Positions 27,897 to 37,906 are shown, numbered from the stretch's first letter. The stretch is DNA of 55,553 bases from Bacteroidota bacterium (GCA_013203805.1 JABMPH010000427.1:1-55553), one strand, 5' to 3'. Notes: generated by a model from the letters alone, not told the origin. A program made the numbers and translations.

Positions 27897-29984
27897 CTAA
27901 TAATTACCGAAGTATTTCCTTAGAAACCACTCAATTGAAAGCAAAGCCAATAATGTTATCAGAATATAAACCAAAGAGTTAAGCCCAATAAACTTATCCT
28001 GATAATGAATTTTAGATTTAAGGTTATCGAGTTCAAATATTTTCAAACGCAGTTCATCTACCTGATTAGGATAGTACATATTACCACCATGATTGACTGC
28101 TAACCTGTTTAACATTCTGTGATTAGCATTAAGATTTAAACTTTCGTTATTGATGTGCTGAACGGTAAACTCCCCGACATCAGTGTATGTATTATTACCC
28201 AGCTTTGTTGTGGCTTTATATCGATAAACTCCAACGGGTAATTTATTCAAGTTTAGGGTATAATAATTATCGAATGGCGAAAAAACATAATTGAATTGTT
28301 CTTTGTTTTCATTTGACAAATAAAGCATTGCTTCAGCTGAGTTATCAAGCTCCAGAGATTGATTATACAATTCTGCTATTAATGTTACGTCGTTACGATT
28401 TTCATAATCACCTTTAGAAATTACCCTAAATTTCCTTTTATCTATATCAGCCATTAAAAACATAACTGACTTGCTTAAGACGGCATTAACGGCATCAGAA
28501 TTATTGTATTGCAGATTATTTTGAATTCGCCATTGCCATATTCCTTCACCAACAATTACCGCATTTCTAATGCCAATATTATCTTAATATGCGAACAATG
28601 GAAAATTAGTAACTAAACCCATAATTCGCTGCCAACCTAAAACTTCCGACCCATTAGCGATCTGATAATTACCCAATGGAACAGATAATGGAGGAAATGA
28701 CGCCAACTGATTTTCCAATTCATCGTTAAATGAAAATAATGTGAATTGTTTATTTGCCTCAAACTGTGCACTAGTCATTGATCCTGAGGCTGAAATAATA
28801 TTCATTCCCTCAAAATAATTATTAAATACTGATAATCTACTTTGATTGCCCAAAACAAAAAGTACCGGAATTTCATTTTCTACAATAGCTTTGAGAACCT
28901 TTGGTGCAGAATTATTTTTTGATGGAAGTTGATATAGAACTATCAAATCATAATTGGTAAGTTCTTTATTAAAACCACTTATATACTCTGTTTCGACTTC
29001 CAAATTTGGATTTAAACTAAGACTTTGTTTAATTGCGCCAATATCAGGATGAGGTGCTCCTGCTAGTAGTAGGATTTTTTTTCGGCTATCTACAACATCA
29101 ATAAAAATATTTCTGCTATTATTTTCCAAAACCGATTCACCTTCTATATTATCGATCACAACTTTAAACCTTCGCTTTCCTGAATTTGATGCTAGTACAT
29201 TAAAAGTTACCGTTTTTCTGTAGTTATTTCCCGTAATTACAATTTGCTCATTTTGTATAAGATTGCGATTCTCAAAGAGGCTAATCTTAGTTTTGCTACC
29301 ATCAAACATATTGGCAGAGATACTTATTTCGATTGGAAAAATATCACCAGAATAAACAATCGAGTTGTGCCTAACATCGTCAATCTTTAATTCCCTTGAT
29401 TGTATTGTATCACCAAGGGCTATTGTATAAATAGGATAATTAATATCGGTTGCGGCATACACTGGATCAATACCATTATTGACTATTCCATCTCCAATTA
29501 AAACTACTGCGCCCACATTTAAACCACTATAGTTCTGATTCAAATGACTAAAAAAATCAGAGTAATTTGATAGTTCATCTTCATAATTAACAGCATTTCC
29601 TTCTACTACCTTACTTCCAAACAAATAACTATCTACATCATAATGTTCAGCCAATTCGGCACTAAGTTTATTTATTGATTCATGAAATGATGATAAATAA
29701 TTTGCGGTGTCGTTGCCAATTATTACAGAAGACGAATTATCGTGGGATATGATAATAATTGGTTTTTCAATGTGCTTCTTTTTAGTCTTTACGTATGGCG
29801 CAAGAAGTAAAAAAGCTAAAAATGAAACAGTTAAAAACCTGAAAATAAATAAAACTATAGATACTAAGCTACTCAGTTTATTTTGTGGATTTTTTACGTA
29901 TAGCAGGCTTGCATATAGTAGCCCTGTAATAATGACTAATAATATGGTCCACCAAGAATAAGAAATAAAAATTTCAGTAATCAC
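27897..29984 (-). pseudogene. Membrane-anchored von Willebrand-like protein interrupted by an in-frame TAA
   Basis: A single frame of 694 sense codons interrupted once, by TAA at 28584-28586 (codon 467). Both parts belong to one family. The N-terminus has two hydrophobic helices (WWTILLVIITGLLYASLLYV; SIVLFIFRFLTVSFLAFLLL), then a region like BatA/BatB-type proteins and predicted von Willebrand-like domains (PIIIISHDNSSSVII, GAVVLIGDGIVNNGIDP). Right after the stop the protein resumes as GIRNAVIVGEGIWQWRIQNN, a segment I associate with intact homologues, and ends with a C-terminal helix (SLVYILITLLALLSIEWFL). The first part (466 residues) could still be made without its last anchor. The lesion may be a real mutation or a sequencing error. 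Confidence 0.8.
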
Positions 29985-30088
29985 TTGCGGTTATTTATGT
30001 AAATGGTTGTTTGTACTTTGTTATTAGGTGAGTTAAATAATCATTGGAAAAACAAATAATACACCCTTCTGCTAATCACAATTCACTA

Positions 30089-30835
30089 TTAAGTATCCAT
30101 TCCTCCACATACATTTATCACTTGCCCGGATACATAGGATGACATATCGGAAGCCAGGAATGTAGCAACATCGGCCACATCTTCTGGTTTACCTGATCGA
30201 CGTAAGGGGATATTTTTAATCCAGGCTTCACGAACTTCATCACTAAGTTTGTGTGTCATATCTGTTTCAATAAAACCTGGGGCAATTGCATTACATCGGA
30301 TATTTCGCGAACCCAATTCCTGAGCAATGGATTTTGTGAATCCTATCATACCTGCCTTTGAGGCAGAATAATTTGACTGACCGGCATTTCCACTAACTCC
30401 AACTACAGAACTCATGTTAATAATTGAACCAACACGTTGCTTCATCATAATTCGTTGCACTGCTTTGGTTAAGTTAAAAGCTGATTTAAGATTTACTGTT
30501 AATACAGCATCCCAATCTTTTTCCTGCATTCTCATCAATAAATTATCGCGAGTAATACCTGCATTGTTTACAAGGATATCAATTCTACCAAAATCCTCAA
30601 CAACAATATTAATTAGTTTTTCACTATCATCATACGAGGCGGCATTAGATGCATATCCTTTAGCTTTAACACCAAGTGCAATTAACTCAGCTTCTGTAGA
30701 TTCCATATTCTCATCATAGTTTAAGTCAGAAAAAGCAACATTTGCACCTTCGCTGGCAAATTTCATTGCAATTGATTTTCCTATACCTCTAGCGGCACCA
30801 GTAATTAAAGCAGTTTTTCCTTGTAATAATTTCAT
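30089..30835 (-). CDS. fabG: 3-oxoacyl-[acyl-carrier-protein] reductase
   Basis: A 248-residue short-chain dehydrogenase matching FabG, the NADPH-dependent reductase of fatty-acid elongation. The nucleotide-binding TGAARGIGKSIA, the VNNAG motif, catalytic Ser in IINMSSVVGVSG and the YSASK motif (Tyr, Lys) are intact, and the end YVSGQVINVCGGMDT is the classic FabG C-terminus. A -7-like TATATTTG (complement of 30863-30870) lies 28 bases upstream of the ATG. It precedes the broken von Willebrand-like gene by 104 bases on the same strand. Confidence 0.95.
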   Translation of the reverse strand: MKLLQGKTALITGAARGIGKSIAMKFASEGANVAFSDLNYDENMESTEAELIALGVKAKGYASNAASYDDSEKLINIVVEDFGRIDILVNNAGITRDNLLMRMQEKDWDAVLTVNLKSAFNLTKAVQRIMMKQRVGSIINMSSVVGVSGNAGQSNYSASKAGMIGFTKSIAQELGSRNIRCNAIAPGFIETDMTHKLSDEVREAWIKNIPLRRSGKPEDVADVATFLASDMSSYVSGQVINVCGGMDT

Positions 30836-30914
30836 ATTAATAGTATTGATTTAAATAGGGGTCAAATATATAAATTTAATATCGAAGAAAAGTATATCCG
30901 ATAACATCCATAAA

Positions 30915-30947
30915 ATAAAAAAGCCCATCCATTTTCAGGAAAGGCTT
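30915..30947 (-). terminator. Intrinsic terminator after tRNA-Arg
   Basis: On the minus strand AAGCC (from 30947) pairs with GGCTT (ending 30921), with additional TCC/GGA pairs inside and a following T-rich run (TTTTTATTTTA). It lies about 15 bases beyond the tRNA 3' end. Confidence 0.7.
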
Positions 30948-30962
30948 AATTTATTTAATGTG

Positions 30963-31035
30963 TGAACCCGGCAGGACTCGAACCTGCAACCTCCTGATCC
31001 GTAGTCAGGTGCACTATCCATTATGCTACGAGTCC
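30963..31035 (-). tRNA. tRNA-Arg (anticodon ACG)
   Basis: A 73-base cloverleaf on the minus strand. The acceptor stem GGACTCG pairs with CGGGTTC using wobble pairs. The anticodon arm CCTGA-CTACGGA-TCAGG gives anticodon ACG, and the T arm GCAGG-TTCGAGT-CCTGC is perfect. The 3' CCA is not encoded. An A34 anticodon implies editing to inosine by TadA to read CGN codons. Confidence 0.95.
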
Positions 31036-31049
31036 AATAAATTGGAGTG

Positions 31050-31078
31050 CAAAAGTACAATAATTTTTAATATCCAAA
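31050..31078 (-). promoter_or_regulatory. Probable tRNA-Arg promoter
   Basis: On the minus strand TACTTTTG (complement of 31050-31057) fits TAnnTTTG and is preceded by TTTG (complement of 31075-31078) with 17 bases between, slightly shorter than the usual 19-21. It sits 15 bases before the mature tRNA 5' end. Confidence 0.55.
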
Positions 31079-31220
31079 TATAAAAGTTCAAAGCAAAGTT
31101 TAAAAATGGAAACTGCAAATAATGAGCACTACCAGGAATTCCAGATACTACATTTAAAACAAGTTAATAATCAAGTAAGTAAACAAAAACCTATATCAGG
31201 CCGACCAAAACCTACAGTTT

Positions 31221-31712
31221 TTAATACATTACATACAATGCTATCATTGCAATGGGCATCAATAGCCCCCACCAAAAAATAAAACCTGCCGACCCAGGGT
31301 TAAAATTTTTGTTCTTAACCATGTCTCTTAAGTGACCGATAACACATCCCCACAAAAATATAGATGACATAGTTATCGCAGCAAGCCAAAATTGTTCAGT
31401 ATAATAACCACACATTATACCAAGCACTCCCATAGCCAAATCAGCTAACCCTACTTCATATTGAAATGGGCTTCCTTTTTCCCAACCAATAAAACTGGCT
31501 AACTTATCTCCAAAAAATATATGAAAAAGGCCGAAGAAAATCATTTGATAACCCAGCCCTATCTCAAGAAGGTTTTCAAGTAAGTAACTATTCCAATTGT
31601 GAGTCTCCCCTTCCCTAATATCAATAAGGGTGAAGATTATAACACATGCTATTGGTACATACATACCATATTTCATAAATGCATTTTTAAGAATCAGTTT
31701 TTTACTTTTCAT
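31221..31712 (-). CDS. Small integral membrane protein (DUF6790-like)
   Basis: A 163-residue protein with four to five hydrophobic helices: GMYVPIACVIIFTLIDI, GLGYQMIFFGLFHIFF, VGLADLAMGVLGIMCGYY, LAAITMSSIFLWGCVIGHL and FIFWWGLLMPIAMIALYVMY. It resembles DUF6790 proteins from memory, which have no known function. The gene is solitary, 185 bases upstream of tRNA-Arg on the same strand. I see no catalytic motif; the conserved-looking HLRDM and polar residues inside helices could be functional. Confidence 0.65.
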   Translation of the reverse strand: MKSKKLILKNAFMKYGMYVPIACVIIFTLIDIREGETHNWNSYLLENLLEIGLGYQMIFFGLFHIFFGDKLASFIGWEKGSPFQYEVGLADLAMGVLGIMCGYYTEQFWLAAITMSSIFLWGCVIGHLRDMVKNKNFNPGSAGFIFWWGLLMPIAMIALYVMY

Positions 31713-31815
31713 TTTCTCTTTTTTGGTTTAAAGACATTAATATTAGATTCTCTTCAAATTTATGGATTTATTAGTTACTGTATTAAAAATTATTATCTAA
31801 AAAAAATAGCTTTTG

Positions 31816-31846
31816 TTTGACATTGTTATACATTGTTGTATATTTG
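31816..31846 (+). promoter_or_regulatory. Consensus Bacteroidota promoter before the J-domain gene
   Basis: TTTG at 31816-31819 is followed after exactly 19 bases by TATATTTG at 31839-31846, a perfect TTTG-N19-TAnnTTTG match. Expected transcription start is near 31853, about 10 nt before the ATG at 31863. This argues against the alternative TTG start at 31833, which would lie inside the promoter. Confidence 0.75.
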
Positions 31847-31862
31847 TAATATAATTCGAAAT

Positions 31863-32225
31863 ATGGAATATTTTGCTCATATAACTGATTTCAATGAAGC
31901 TAAGCTGATATACAGAAGGTTAGCAATGTTAAATCATCCCGATATGGGTGGTGATCCCCAAGTAATGACTAATATTAATCTTGAATTTGAGTCGTTGACA
32001 AAACGATTATTAAAGAAAACGGCGGAATTTAAGGACCTCAATATAGGAGATTGGGTAACTATTAATGGTTCAAAAAGTAAGGTAGTACTTGTTACCAGAA
32101 ACACTTTCACAGCGGTCTCCGATTATACAAGGCGGCGTGCTACTTTCTATAAATCAACAGGAATTTGTGTCACTAACCCCAGGTTCAAGGCGGAAGTTCA
32201 CAGAATAATAAAAAATGTCGGATAA
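31863..32225 (+). CDS. J-domain-like protein with C-terminal SH3-like region
   Basis: A 120-residue protein. Residues about 1-45 resemble a minimal J domain: DFNEAKLIYRRLAMLNHPDMGGDP has the helix II-loop-helix III arrangement and the HPD tripeptide that activates DnaK-type Hsp70 ATPase. The second half (LNIGDWVTINGSKSKVVLV) looks like a small beta barrel. It lacks the G/F and zinc regions of DnaJ, so it would be a specialised co-chaperone or a J-like protein recruited for another job. Its stop overlaps the start of the next small gene by 11 bases, so the two are probably made together. Confidence 0.7.
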   Translation: MEYFAHITDFNEAKLIYRRLAMLNHPDMGGDPQVMTNINLEFESLTKRLLKKTAEFKDLNIGDWVTINGSKSKVVLVTRNTFTAVSDYTRRRATFYKSTGICVTNPRFKAEVHRIIKNVG

Positions 32226-32400
32226 GGATATAAAAATACATACTGGGTTCAGACTATCACGAAAGAACCTTCAATTTATTGAAAAAATAGGCAGTTCACT
32301 TGGACTAAACAAAACCAATGCTTTGGATTTATTAATCACAGTTCTTCGCAATGATCCAAAAGCTTTGTCAAATTTAATTTCTAAAGCAATATCTGAATAA
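32215..32400 (+). CDS. Small ribbon-helix-helix-like protein
   Basis: A 61-residue protein with the spacing of a ribbon-helix-helix DNA-binding fold: a short strand (IKIHTGFRLS), a helix (RKNLQFIEKIGSSLG), and a second helix starting at NKTNALDLLITVLR. Such proteins are usually dimeric repressors or antitoxins. Its ATG lies inside the end of the J-domain gene, so translation is likely coupled. Regulation of the J-domain promoter is a reasonable guess, but no operator was identified. Confidence 0.6.
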   Translation: MSDKDIKIHTGFRLSRKNLQFIEKIGSSLGLNKTNALDLLITVLRNDPKALSNLISKAISE

Positions 32401-32452
32401 AGTTAACATCCGGTTTTTTGCATATCTTTTTTTCATATTTTAGACCTCAATA

Positions 32453-32462
32453 AAAGGAGGTG
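32453..32462 (+). promoter_or_regulatory. Strong Shine-Dalgarno sequence before the chemosensory operon
   Basis: AAAGGAGGTG ends 8 bases before the ATG at 32471. Most genes here lack a clear Shine-Dalgarno sequence, as is usual in Bacteroidota, so this near-perfect anti-16S match is notable and fixes the start of the first gene. Confidence 0.7.
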
Positions 32463-32470
32463 CATAAACA

Positions 32471-32812
32471 ATGTCGGATAGTGATTTCAAAATAACTCTT
32501 GAAGAACAAACAAATAATAATAGTCTTCAACTATATATTAGTGGTGAACTAACAATTGAAAATTCTATATCGATACACAACTATCTTCTTAATAATGCTT
32601 TAGAGCATGACAGTGTCGGTATTAACATATGTGACTCAACATCAATTGATTTAAGCATGATTCAACTTATCATCGGATTTATCGCCACAAGAAATAATAC
32701 AGGTAAAGTTACTACAGTTGAATTCAATATTTATGAATCCGATAATGATATTATTAACAAAACAGGTGCGATAGAATTATTATCTCTGTTGCAGAAAAAT
32801 CAAAAAGTATGA
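32471..32812 (+). CDS. STAS-domain protein heading the chemosensory operon
   Basis: A 113-residue single-domain protein resembling STAS/anti-sigma-antagonist folds: alternating strands and helices (LQLYISGELTIENSISIHNYLL, then VGINICDSTSIDLSMIQLIIGFI). The segment DSTSIDLS occupies the place of the phosphorylatable Ser/Thr loop, although it is not the canonical DSSG. STAS proteins at the head of chemosensory loci may act as phosphorylation-dependent switches or array adaptors. Its stop overlaps the start of cheY by 4 bases. Confidence 0.65.
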   Translation: MSDSDFKITLEEQTNNNSLQLYISGELTIENSISIHNYLLNNALEHDSVGINICDSTSIDLSMIQLIIGFIATRNNTGKVTTVEFNIYESDNDIINKTGAIELLSLLQKNQKV

Positions 32813-33174
32813 ATAAAACAATCCTTATTGTTGATGATTCATATAGCATACGTGAATCTATTGGCTTCTTTTTAAGTGATTCAGGATTTATAATAATAAA
32901 AGCAAATGATGGCCAGGATGCCCTTGACAAGTTAGATGGAACAAAAATCGACTTAATAATTAGTGATTTACATATGCCAATAATGAATGGTATTGAATTA
33001 ATTAAAAATGTTAGAGGAACAGGTAACTATAGGCGTATTCCGATTTTATTACTTACAACAGAAACCCTTAAAGAAAAAAAATTGGAGGCCAAGAAAGCCG
33101 GAGCAACTGGTTGGCTAAACAAACCATTTGATAAACATCAGCTTCTTGGTGTAATAAAAAAGGTATTACGATAA
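32809..33174 (+). CDS. cheY: CheY-like response regulator
   Basis: A 121-residue single receiver domain. The acid pocket (IVDDS, Asp9-Asp10), phosphoacceptor Asp53 in LIISDLHMPIMNG, the conserved Thr in LLLTTETL and Lys in LNKPFDKHQL are all present. It is the likely phosphorylation target of CheA next door. It overlaps both neighbours by a few bases (ATGA-type junction upstream, shared base with cheA downstream), so expression is coupled. Confidence 0.93.
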   Translation: MNKTILIVDDSYSIRESIGFFLSDSGFIIIKANDGQDALDKLDGTKIDLIISDLHMPIMNGIELIKNVRGTGNYRRIPILLLTTETLKEKKLEAKKAGATGWLNKPFDKHQLLGVIKKVLR

Positions 33175-35297
33175 TGGAGGATTTTCGAAAGTTATTTTTT
33201 GATGAAGCTCAAGATCTTCTTAGTAAACTAGAAGAATCTTTATTATTGCTTGAAGATGACTTTGAAAAAAAAGATCTCATAAATGAGGTTTTTAGAATTA
33301 TGCATTCCCTTAAAGGATCAGGTGCAATGTTTGGATTTTCAAACCTTAGTAAATTTACTCATAATTTAGAAACCCTATACGATGAAATAAGAAGTGATAC
33401 AATTACCCTGAACTCTGAAATTATCACATTTACAATGCAATGTGGGGATCATATTTCAAAACTTCTTGAAAATGATGATGATGATGAGCTGTTAAAGGTT
33501 ACCGATGATTTAAAAACCTACATTGATAATCTTCTCAAAAAAACAGATACAACTTCACATCAATTGGTTGAAGACAAAAGTAAACATAGCGAAATAACTA
33601 CAAAATCAGGCAACAAAGTTTTATATATAAAATTTGAACCAAATGAGGATATATTTAATGATGGAACAAATCCTCTTTATTTGGTTGATGAATTAATTGA
33701 CTTCGGAGAGACAATTGTAAAGCTTAATTATAACAATCTACCAGATTTTTATGATATTAACCCCGAAAAATGTTACTTAAGCTGGACAATATTATTATCT
33801 ACAAACAAAGATAAAAGAGATATTAGCGATGTATTTATATTTGTTGAAGACGAAAGCAATATCGTAATTGAAGTTCTGTCTGATAAAGATTTATTTTCAT
33901 TAAAAAATTCAGTATCAATTTTAAAACATGAACTGTTTAATAATCACACTAACTTTATTAACCTCAAAACAGCAGCAATAACTCTTGAAGAGCAACTTAG
34001 TGAAACGGATATAATTATCCCTATCGATCAAAAAAGTGAGATTAAAGAGGAAAATAAAACCACGGTAGAATCCAACAAAAAGGAAATAACCAAGCCTGTT
34101 AACCAAGCTGTAACAAATCCTCAACCAATAAATATTGATACTGTTAAAGTGTCTTCTATTAAGCTCGATTCATTAATTAATCTTGTTAGCGAGCTGATTA
34201 CAACACAGGCCCGATTAGTTACCATTGCCCACAATAATCGATCAAATGAATTATCGGCTCTTTCCGAAGATTTTCAACATCTCACAAGGCAATTTAGAGA
34301 TATTGCATTTGATATGCGTTTGATACCCATTGAAACAATTGTTGTGAAGTTTAAACGTCTTGTCAGAGATTTATCAAAAAGCATGGGAAAGAAGGTAAAT
34401 CTTGTTGCAGTTGGTACTGAAACGGAACTCGATAAAAATATTATCTCGGCACTTTCCGACCCCATAATGCATATAATTCGAAATGCTATAGATCATGGTA
34501 TAGAATTACCTGAAACCAGAAAAAAGAACAATAAACCTGAAACCGGAACAATATATTTCGATGCCAAATATTCAGGAACATCAATTATCATTCAAATTAA
34601 GGATGATGGAGCTGGTATTAATACAGCCAAAGTTCTACAAAAAGCACTTGCTAATGATCTTATACAACTTGGTGATGACCTTACCAACGAGCAGATATTT
34701 AACTTACTAATGTTGCCTGGTTTTTCAACAAGTGAGGTTGTAACTAATATCTCAGGACGTGGTGTTGGCATGGATGTAGTTAGAAAAAAAATACTTGACC
34801 TCCATGGCGAAGTTAACATTACCTCAGAAGAAGGTGTTGGGACTTCAGTGAAGTTAAAATTACCTCTTACTCTGTCAATTATTGATGGACTATTGGTTAC
34901 AATAAATAATGAAAGTTTTATTATCCCACTTTCATCTGTTGTACAAATATATCAGGTAAATGAAAAAAAGATTCGCAATTCGGTAAACAACATTATAGAT
35001 ATTGAGGGGGTACAATTTCCATTTGTGAATTTACCCAAGAAATTTGACAATAGTAGTGCTTTCAACCAAGTTATACATTTCATTACTGTTAGCTACCACA
35101 ATAAAACGGTTGGTCTGGTTGTGAACGAGCTGATATCAGAGTATCAGGCAGTATTGAAACCAATTGGCAGTATACAACAGAACAATGAATTATTTGCAGG
35201 TGCTACAATACTTGGAGATGGAAAAATTGCCTTCGTAATGGACACAAATAAAGTTATTGATTTTTATTCAGATCAAAAAAATGACGAACATGAATAA
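33174..35297 (+). CDS. cheA: Chemotaxis histidine kinase CheA
   Basis: A 707-residue class II histidine kinase. P1 (HPt) carries His44 in RIMHSLKGSGAMFGF. A P2-like region at about residues 145-260 includes IFNDGTNPLYLVDEL. After an Asn/Glu/Lys-rich linker, P3 dimerisation begins at VKVSSIKLDSLINLVSELI. The P4 ATPase domain has HIIRNAIDHGIELPE (N box), IQIKDDGAGI (G1), GFSTSE and SGRGVGMDVV. The P5 CheW-like domain ends the protein. All catalytic elements look intact. It should autophosphorylate on His44 and feed the CheY, CheB and hybrid proteins of the operon. Confidence 0.97.
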   Translation: MEDFRKLFFDEAQDLLSKLEESLLLLEDDFEKKDLINEVFRIMHSLKGSGAMFGFSNLSKFTHNLETLYDEIRSDTITLNSEIITFTMQCGDHISKLLENDDDDELLKVTDDLKTYIDNLLKKTDTTSHQLVEDKSKHSEITTKSGNKVLYIKFEPNEDIFNDGTNPLYLVDELIDFGETIVKLNYNNLPDFYDINPEKCYLSWTILLSTNKDKRDISDVFIFVEDESNIVIEVLSDKDLFSLKNSVSILKHELFNNHTNFINLKTAAITLEEQLSETDIIIPIDQKSEIKEENKTTVESNKKEITKPVNQAVTNPQPINIDTVKVSSIKLDSLINLVSELITTQARLVTIAHNNRSNELSALSEDFQHLTRQFRDIAFDMRLIPIETIVVKFKRLVRDLSKSMGKKVNLVAVGTETELDKNIISALSDPIMHIIRNAIDHGIELPETRKKNNKPETGTIYFDAKYSGTSIIIQIKDDGAGINTAKVLQKALANDLIQLGDDLTNEQIFNLLMLPGFSTSEVVTNISGRGVGMDVVRKKILDLHGEVNITSEEGVGTSVKLKLPLTLSIIDGLLVTINNESFIIPLSSVVQIYQVNEKKIRNSVNNIIDIEGVQFPFVNLPKKFDNSSAFNQVIHFITVSYHNKTVGLVVNELISEYQAVLKPIGSIQQNNELFAGATILGDGKIAFVMDTNKVIDFYSDQKNDEHE

Positions 35298-35745
35298 TAA
35301 AGAATCTATAATTAATTCGTATTTAAGTTTTAAGCTCGGTAAAGAAACCTACGCCGCTCATGTAAGCAAAATACTCAAGATACTTCAATTATCAGAGGTC
35401 ACAAAAGTTCCCAATGCACCCTCAAATATGAAAGGTGTGATAAATCATCATGGTAATGTACTACCTGTTATTGATTTAAATCAAACATTAGGACTACCTG
35501 AAACCATAAGGACAAATAATACTTGTATTATAATATTATCGGTAGAACAAGGTAACAACATATTAAACATTGGAGCAATAGTTGATGAAGTGCTAAATGT
35601 TGAAAATGTTAGTAATGAGCAAATATCTGATCCACCATCACTTGGCGCAAACACACTCGATCATATTGTTGGTGTAACCAAAAAAGATGATACCTTTATT
35701 ATGATTTTAGATATTGATAATATTTTTAAGGAATTAAAAATTTAA
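35281..35745 (+). CDS. cheW: CheW coupling protein
   Basis: A CheW domain of about 150 residues that links CheA to chemoreceptors. It reads SYLSFKLGKETYAAHVSKILKIL, KVPNAPSNMKGVINHHGNVLPVIDL and IGAIVDEVLNVENV, the usual two-barrel pattern. The likely start is the ATG at 35281 or 35290, both inside the end of cheA; an earlier in-frame codon at 35257 would lengthen the overlap without adding a conserved part. The GVINHHGNVLPVIDL motif is close to the classical GxINLRGxxxPVIDL but with HH in place of LR. Confidence 0.92.
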   Translation: MTNMNNKESIINSYLSFKLGKETYAAHVSKILKILQLSEVTKVPNAPSNMKGVINHHGNVLPVIDLNQTLGLPETIRTNNTCIIILSVEQGNNILNIGAIVDEVLNVENVSNEQISDPPSLGANTLDHIVGVTKKDDTFIMILDIDNIFKELKI

Positions 35746-35792
35746 CTATCGCAATTATCAAATGAAATTCAAAGTATAAAAAAATATTAAAG

Positions 35793-37808
35793 ATGAAAAA
35801 TCTAAGCATAACATTAAAAGTAATTATTTACGTGTCGATTTTGGGTTTCTCTTGCATATTCGCAATGGGTTACGTATCCATAAATGCAGCAGACAAAATT
35901 CTTACCAAGAATGCACATGAACATCTAATGTCAGTTCAAAGCATGAAAAAACAGCAAGTAGAAGACTTCATTCAAAGCAAGATAAATGCTGTAGAAGCTT
36001 TAGCTAAAATGCCTGTAACTATTATGTCTGTTAATGCTTTAATTAATTATTCAAAAAATGAGGGAATCCAAAACAAAGATTTCCTATCTGACGTAAATAT
36101 TTACTCTAATTCATTTCTCAGTTACATGAATGCCAATAATATGGACAACATAATTATTGCCGAATCGAAAAATGGAAAGGTTATATATTCAGCAATGAGC
36201 GGACGTGGTTTTGAAACCGATCTGAGTCAACAATCCAATATGATTTCTAAAGTTTGGAGATCGTGTTTGAGATCAGATATTGCAATTATTAGTGATATGG
36301 AATCAAATGGCAATAAAAATGAAAAACCATCCCTATTTATTGGGTGCAATATTATTGATAATGGTGAAGTAATTGCCGTTGTAATAGCGGAGATAAATAG
36401 CAACGAGATTAACAATATTGTTGTTTCAAATAATACAATGGGTGAATCAGGAGAAACATATATAGTTGGTGATGATTATTTGTTTAGAACCGATTCAAAA
36501 TTCACAGATAAATCCACAACACTATCCCAAACCTCAAAAACAAAAGCTTCTGAAAGGGCATTATCGGGCCAACAAGGAAGTGATATAATAACCGACTACA
36601 GAGGGATTGAAGTATTAAGCAGTTACGAGAAACTTAATATTAAAGGACTTAACTGGGCAATTATTACTGAAATAGATGAGAATGAAATAATGAAGCCAAA
36701 AAGCAATTTAATTAACACTATACTAATTATTTGCGCTATTATTGCGATTATAATGATGCCAGTACTTTACTTTATCGGGCAATCATTAAGCAGGCCTTTG
36801 AAGAAAGAAGTTGAATACGCAAAAAAATTAGCCAATGGTGAGCTAGATGCAACTATTGATATTAATCAAAAAGATGAAATTGGAGTTCTAGCTGATGCAC
36901 TCAGGACAATCGCACAAAGTACAAAGAGAGTTATTACCAGCGTTATTAATGCAACAAATAATCTTGCTGACGCTAGTTTTCAACTTAGTGCCTCATCACA
37001 AAATCTATCATCTGGGGCATCCGAACAAGCTTCTTCAATAGAAGAAGTATCGGCATCAATGGAAGAAATGACATCAAATATTCAGCAAAATTCCGATAAT
37101 GCAAATCAAACCGAAGAAATAACTAACGCTGTAAGCACTCAGGTCTCCGAGGGGAGCAATATTGTTCTATCATCAGTTGAATCGATGGAGAAGATTGCAG
37201 ATAAGATTTCAATTATCAGTGATATAGCTTTTCAAACAAATATACTTGCGCTTAATGCTTCTGTTGAAGCAGCACGAGCTGGGGAATATGGTAAGGGATT
37301 TGGAGTAGTTGCATCTGAAGTTGGAAAATTAGCAGACAAAACAAAATTGGCAGCCTTAGAAATAAATGAGATTAGCAAAGCAAGTGTTGCAATTGCAGGA
37401 AAAACTAAGGATCTTATGGGTAAATTAGTTCCAAGCATACAAAACTCATCGATGCTTGTTCAAGAGATATCCGCTGCCAGTAAGGAACAGAGAGATGCTG
37501 CAGATCAGATAAATAATGCAATCCAAATATTAAATGATGTAAGTCAGCAAAATGCTGCTTCTGCCGAAGAAATGGCAACAAACTCAGAAGAACTATCGAG
37601 TCAGGCAGAGCAGCTTGTAAGTGTTATCTCACATTTTAAAATAAGTGGATTAAATGAAAATAGAAGGAAAAAATCCTCTAGATCAACAAAATTAATCACC
37701 GAAAGGAAAGTTAACTATCCATACCATAATAATGTTGATGATAATACAGGTGTAGATATCGACCTTCATGCTCCAGATAATATGGATGATGATTTTGAAA
37801 GATTTTAG
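35793..37808 (+). CDS. Methyl-accepting chemotaxis protein
   Basis: A 671-residue transmembrane chemoreceptor. The first membrane helix is at about residues 9-31, a periplasmic sensor of about 270 residues (probably Cache-like) follows, the second helix lies near 306-328, then HAMP ([25 protein letters not shown]) and a long coiled-coil signalling domain. Its tip [20 protein letters not shown] is the CheA/CheW-binding hairpin. Glu/Gln pairs such as [13 protein letters not shown] are likely methylation sites for CheR/CheB. The charged C-terminal tail lacks a CheR-docking pentapeptide. As the only receptor here it probably feeds the adjacent CheA. Ligand unknown. Confidence 0.95.
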   Translation: MKNLSITLKVIIYVSILGFSCIFAMGYVSINAADKILTKNAHEHLMSVQSMKKQQVEDFIQSKINAVEALAKMPVTIMSVNALINYSKNEGIQNKDFLSDVNIYSNSFLSYMNANNMDNIIIAESKNGKVIYSAMSGRGFETDLSQQSNMISKVWRSCLRSDIAIISDMESNGNKNEKPSLFIGCNIIDNGEVIAVVIAEINSNEINNIVVSNNTMGESGETYIVGDDYLFRTDSKFTDKSTTLSQTSKTKASERALSGQQGSDIITDYRGIEVLSSYEKLNIKGLNWAIITEIDENEIMKPKSNLINTILIICAIIAIIMMPVLYFIGQSLSRPLKKEVEYAKKLANGELDATIDINQKDEIGVLADALRTIAQSTKRVITSVINATNNLADASFQLSASSQNLSSGASEQASSIEEVSASMEEMTSNIQQNSDNANQTEEITNAVSTQVSEGSNIVLSSVESMEKIADKISIISDIAFQTNILALNASVEAARAGEYGKGFGVVASEVGKLADKTKLAALEINEISKASVAIAGKTKDLMGKLVPSIQNSSMLVQEISAASKEQRDAADQINNAIQILNDVSQQNAASAEEMATNSEELSSQAEQLVSVISHFKISGLNENRRKKSSRSTKLITERKVNYPYHNNVDDNTGVDIDLHAPDNMDDDFERF

Positions 37809-37906
37809 CCATACATGGATATTGAAGAAGTATTTATTTGCTGATTTACAAATACTTCGATATCAAAACAAAGCTGTTTTTTCTCTTTATCGGTTAATTA
37901 TTTAAT

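Noticed and set aside
28464-28583. Two separate genes on either side of the TAA at 28584
   Set aside because: Both frames are the same frame, the sequence between the stop and the next ATG at 28463 is protein-like and family-consistent, so a single interrupted gene is the better reading.
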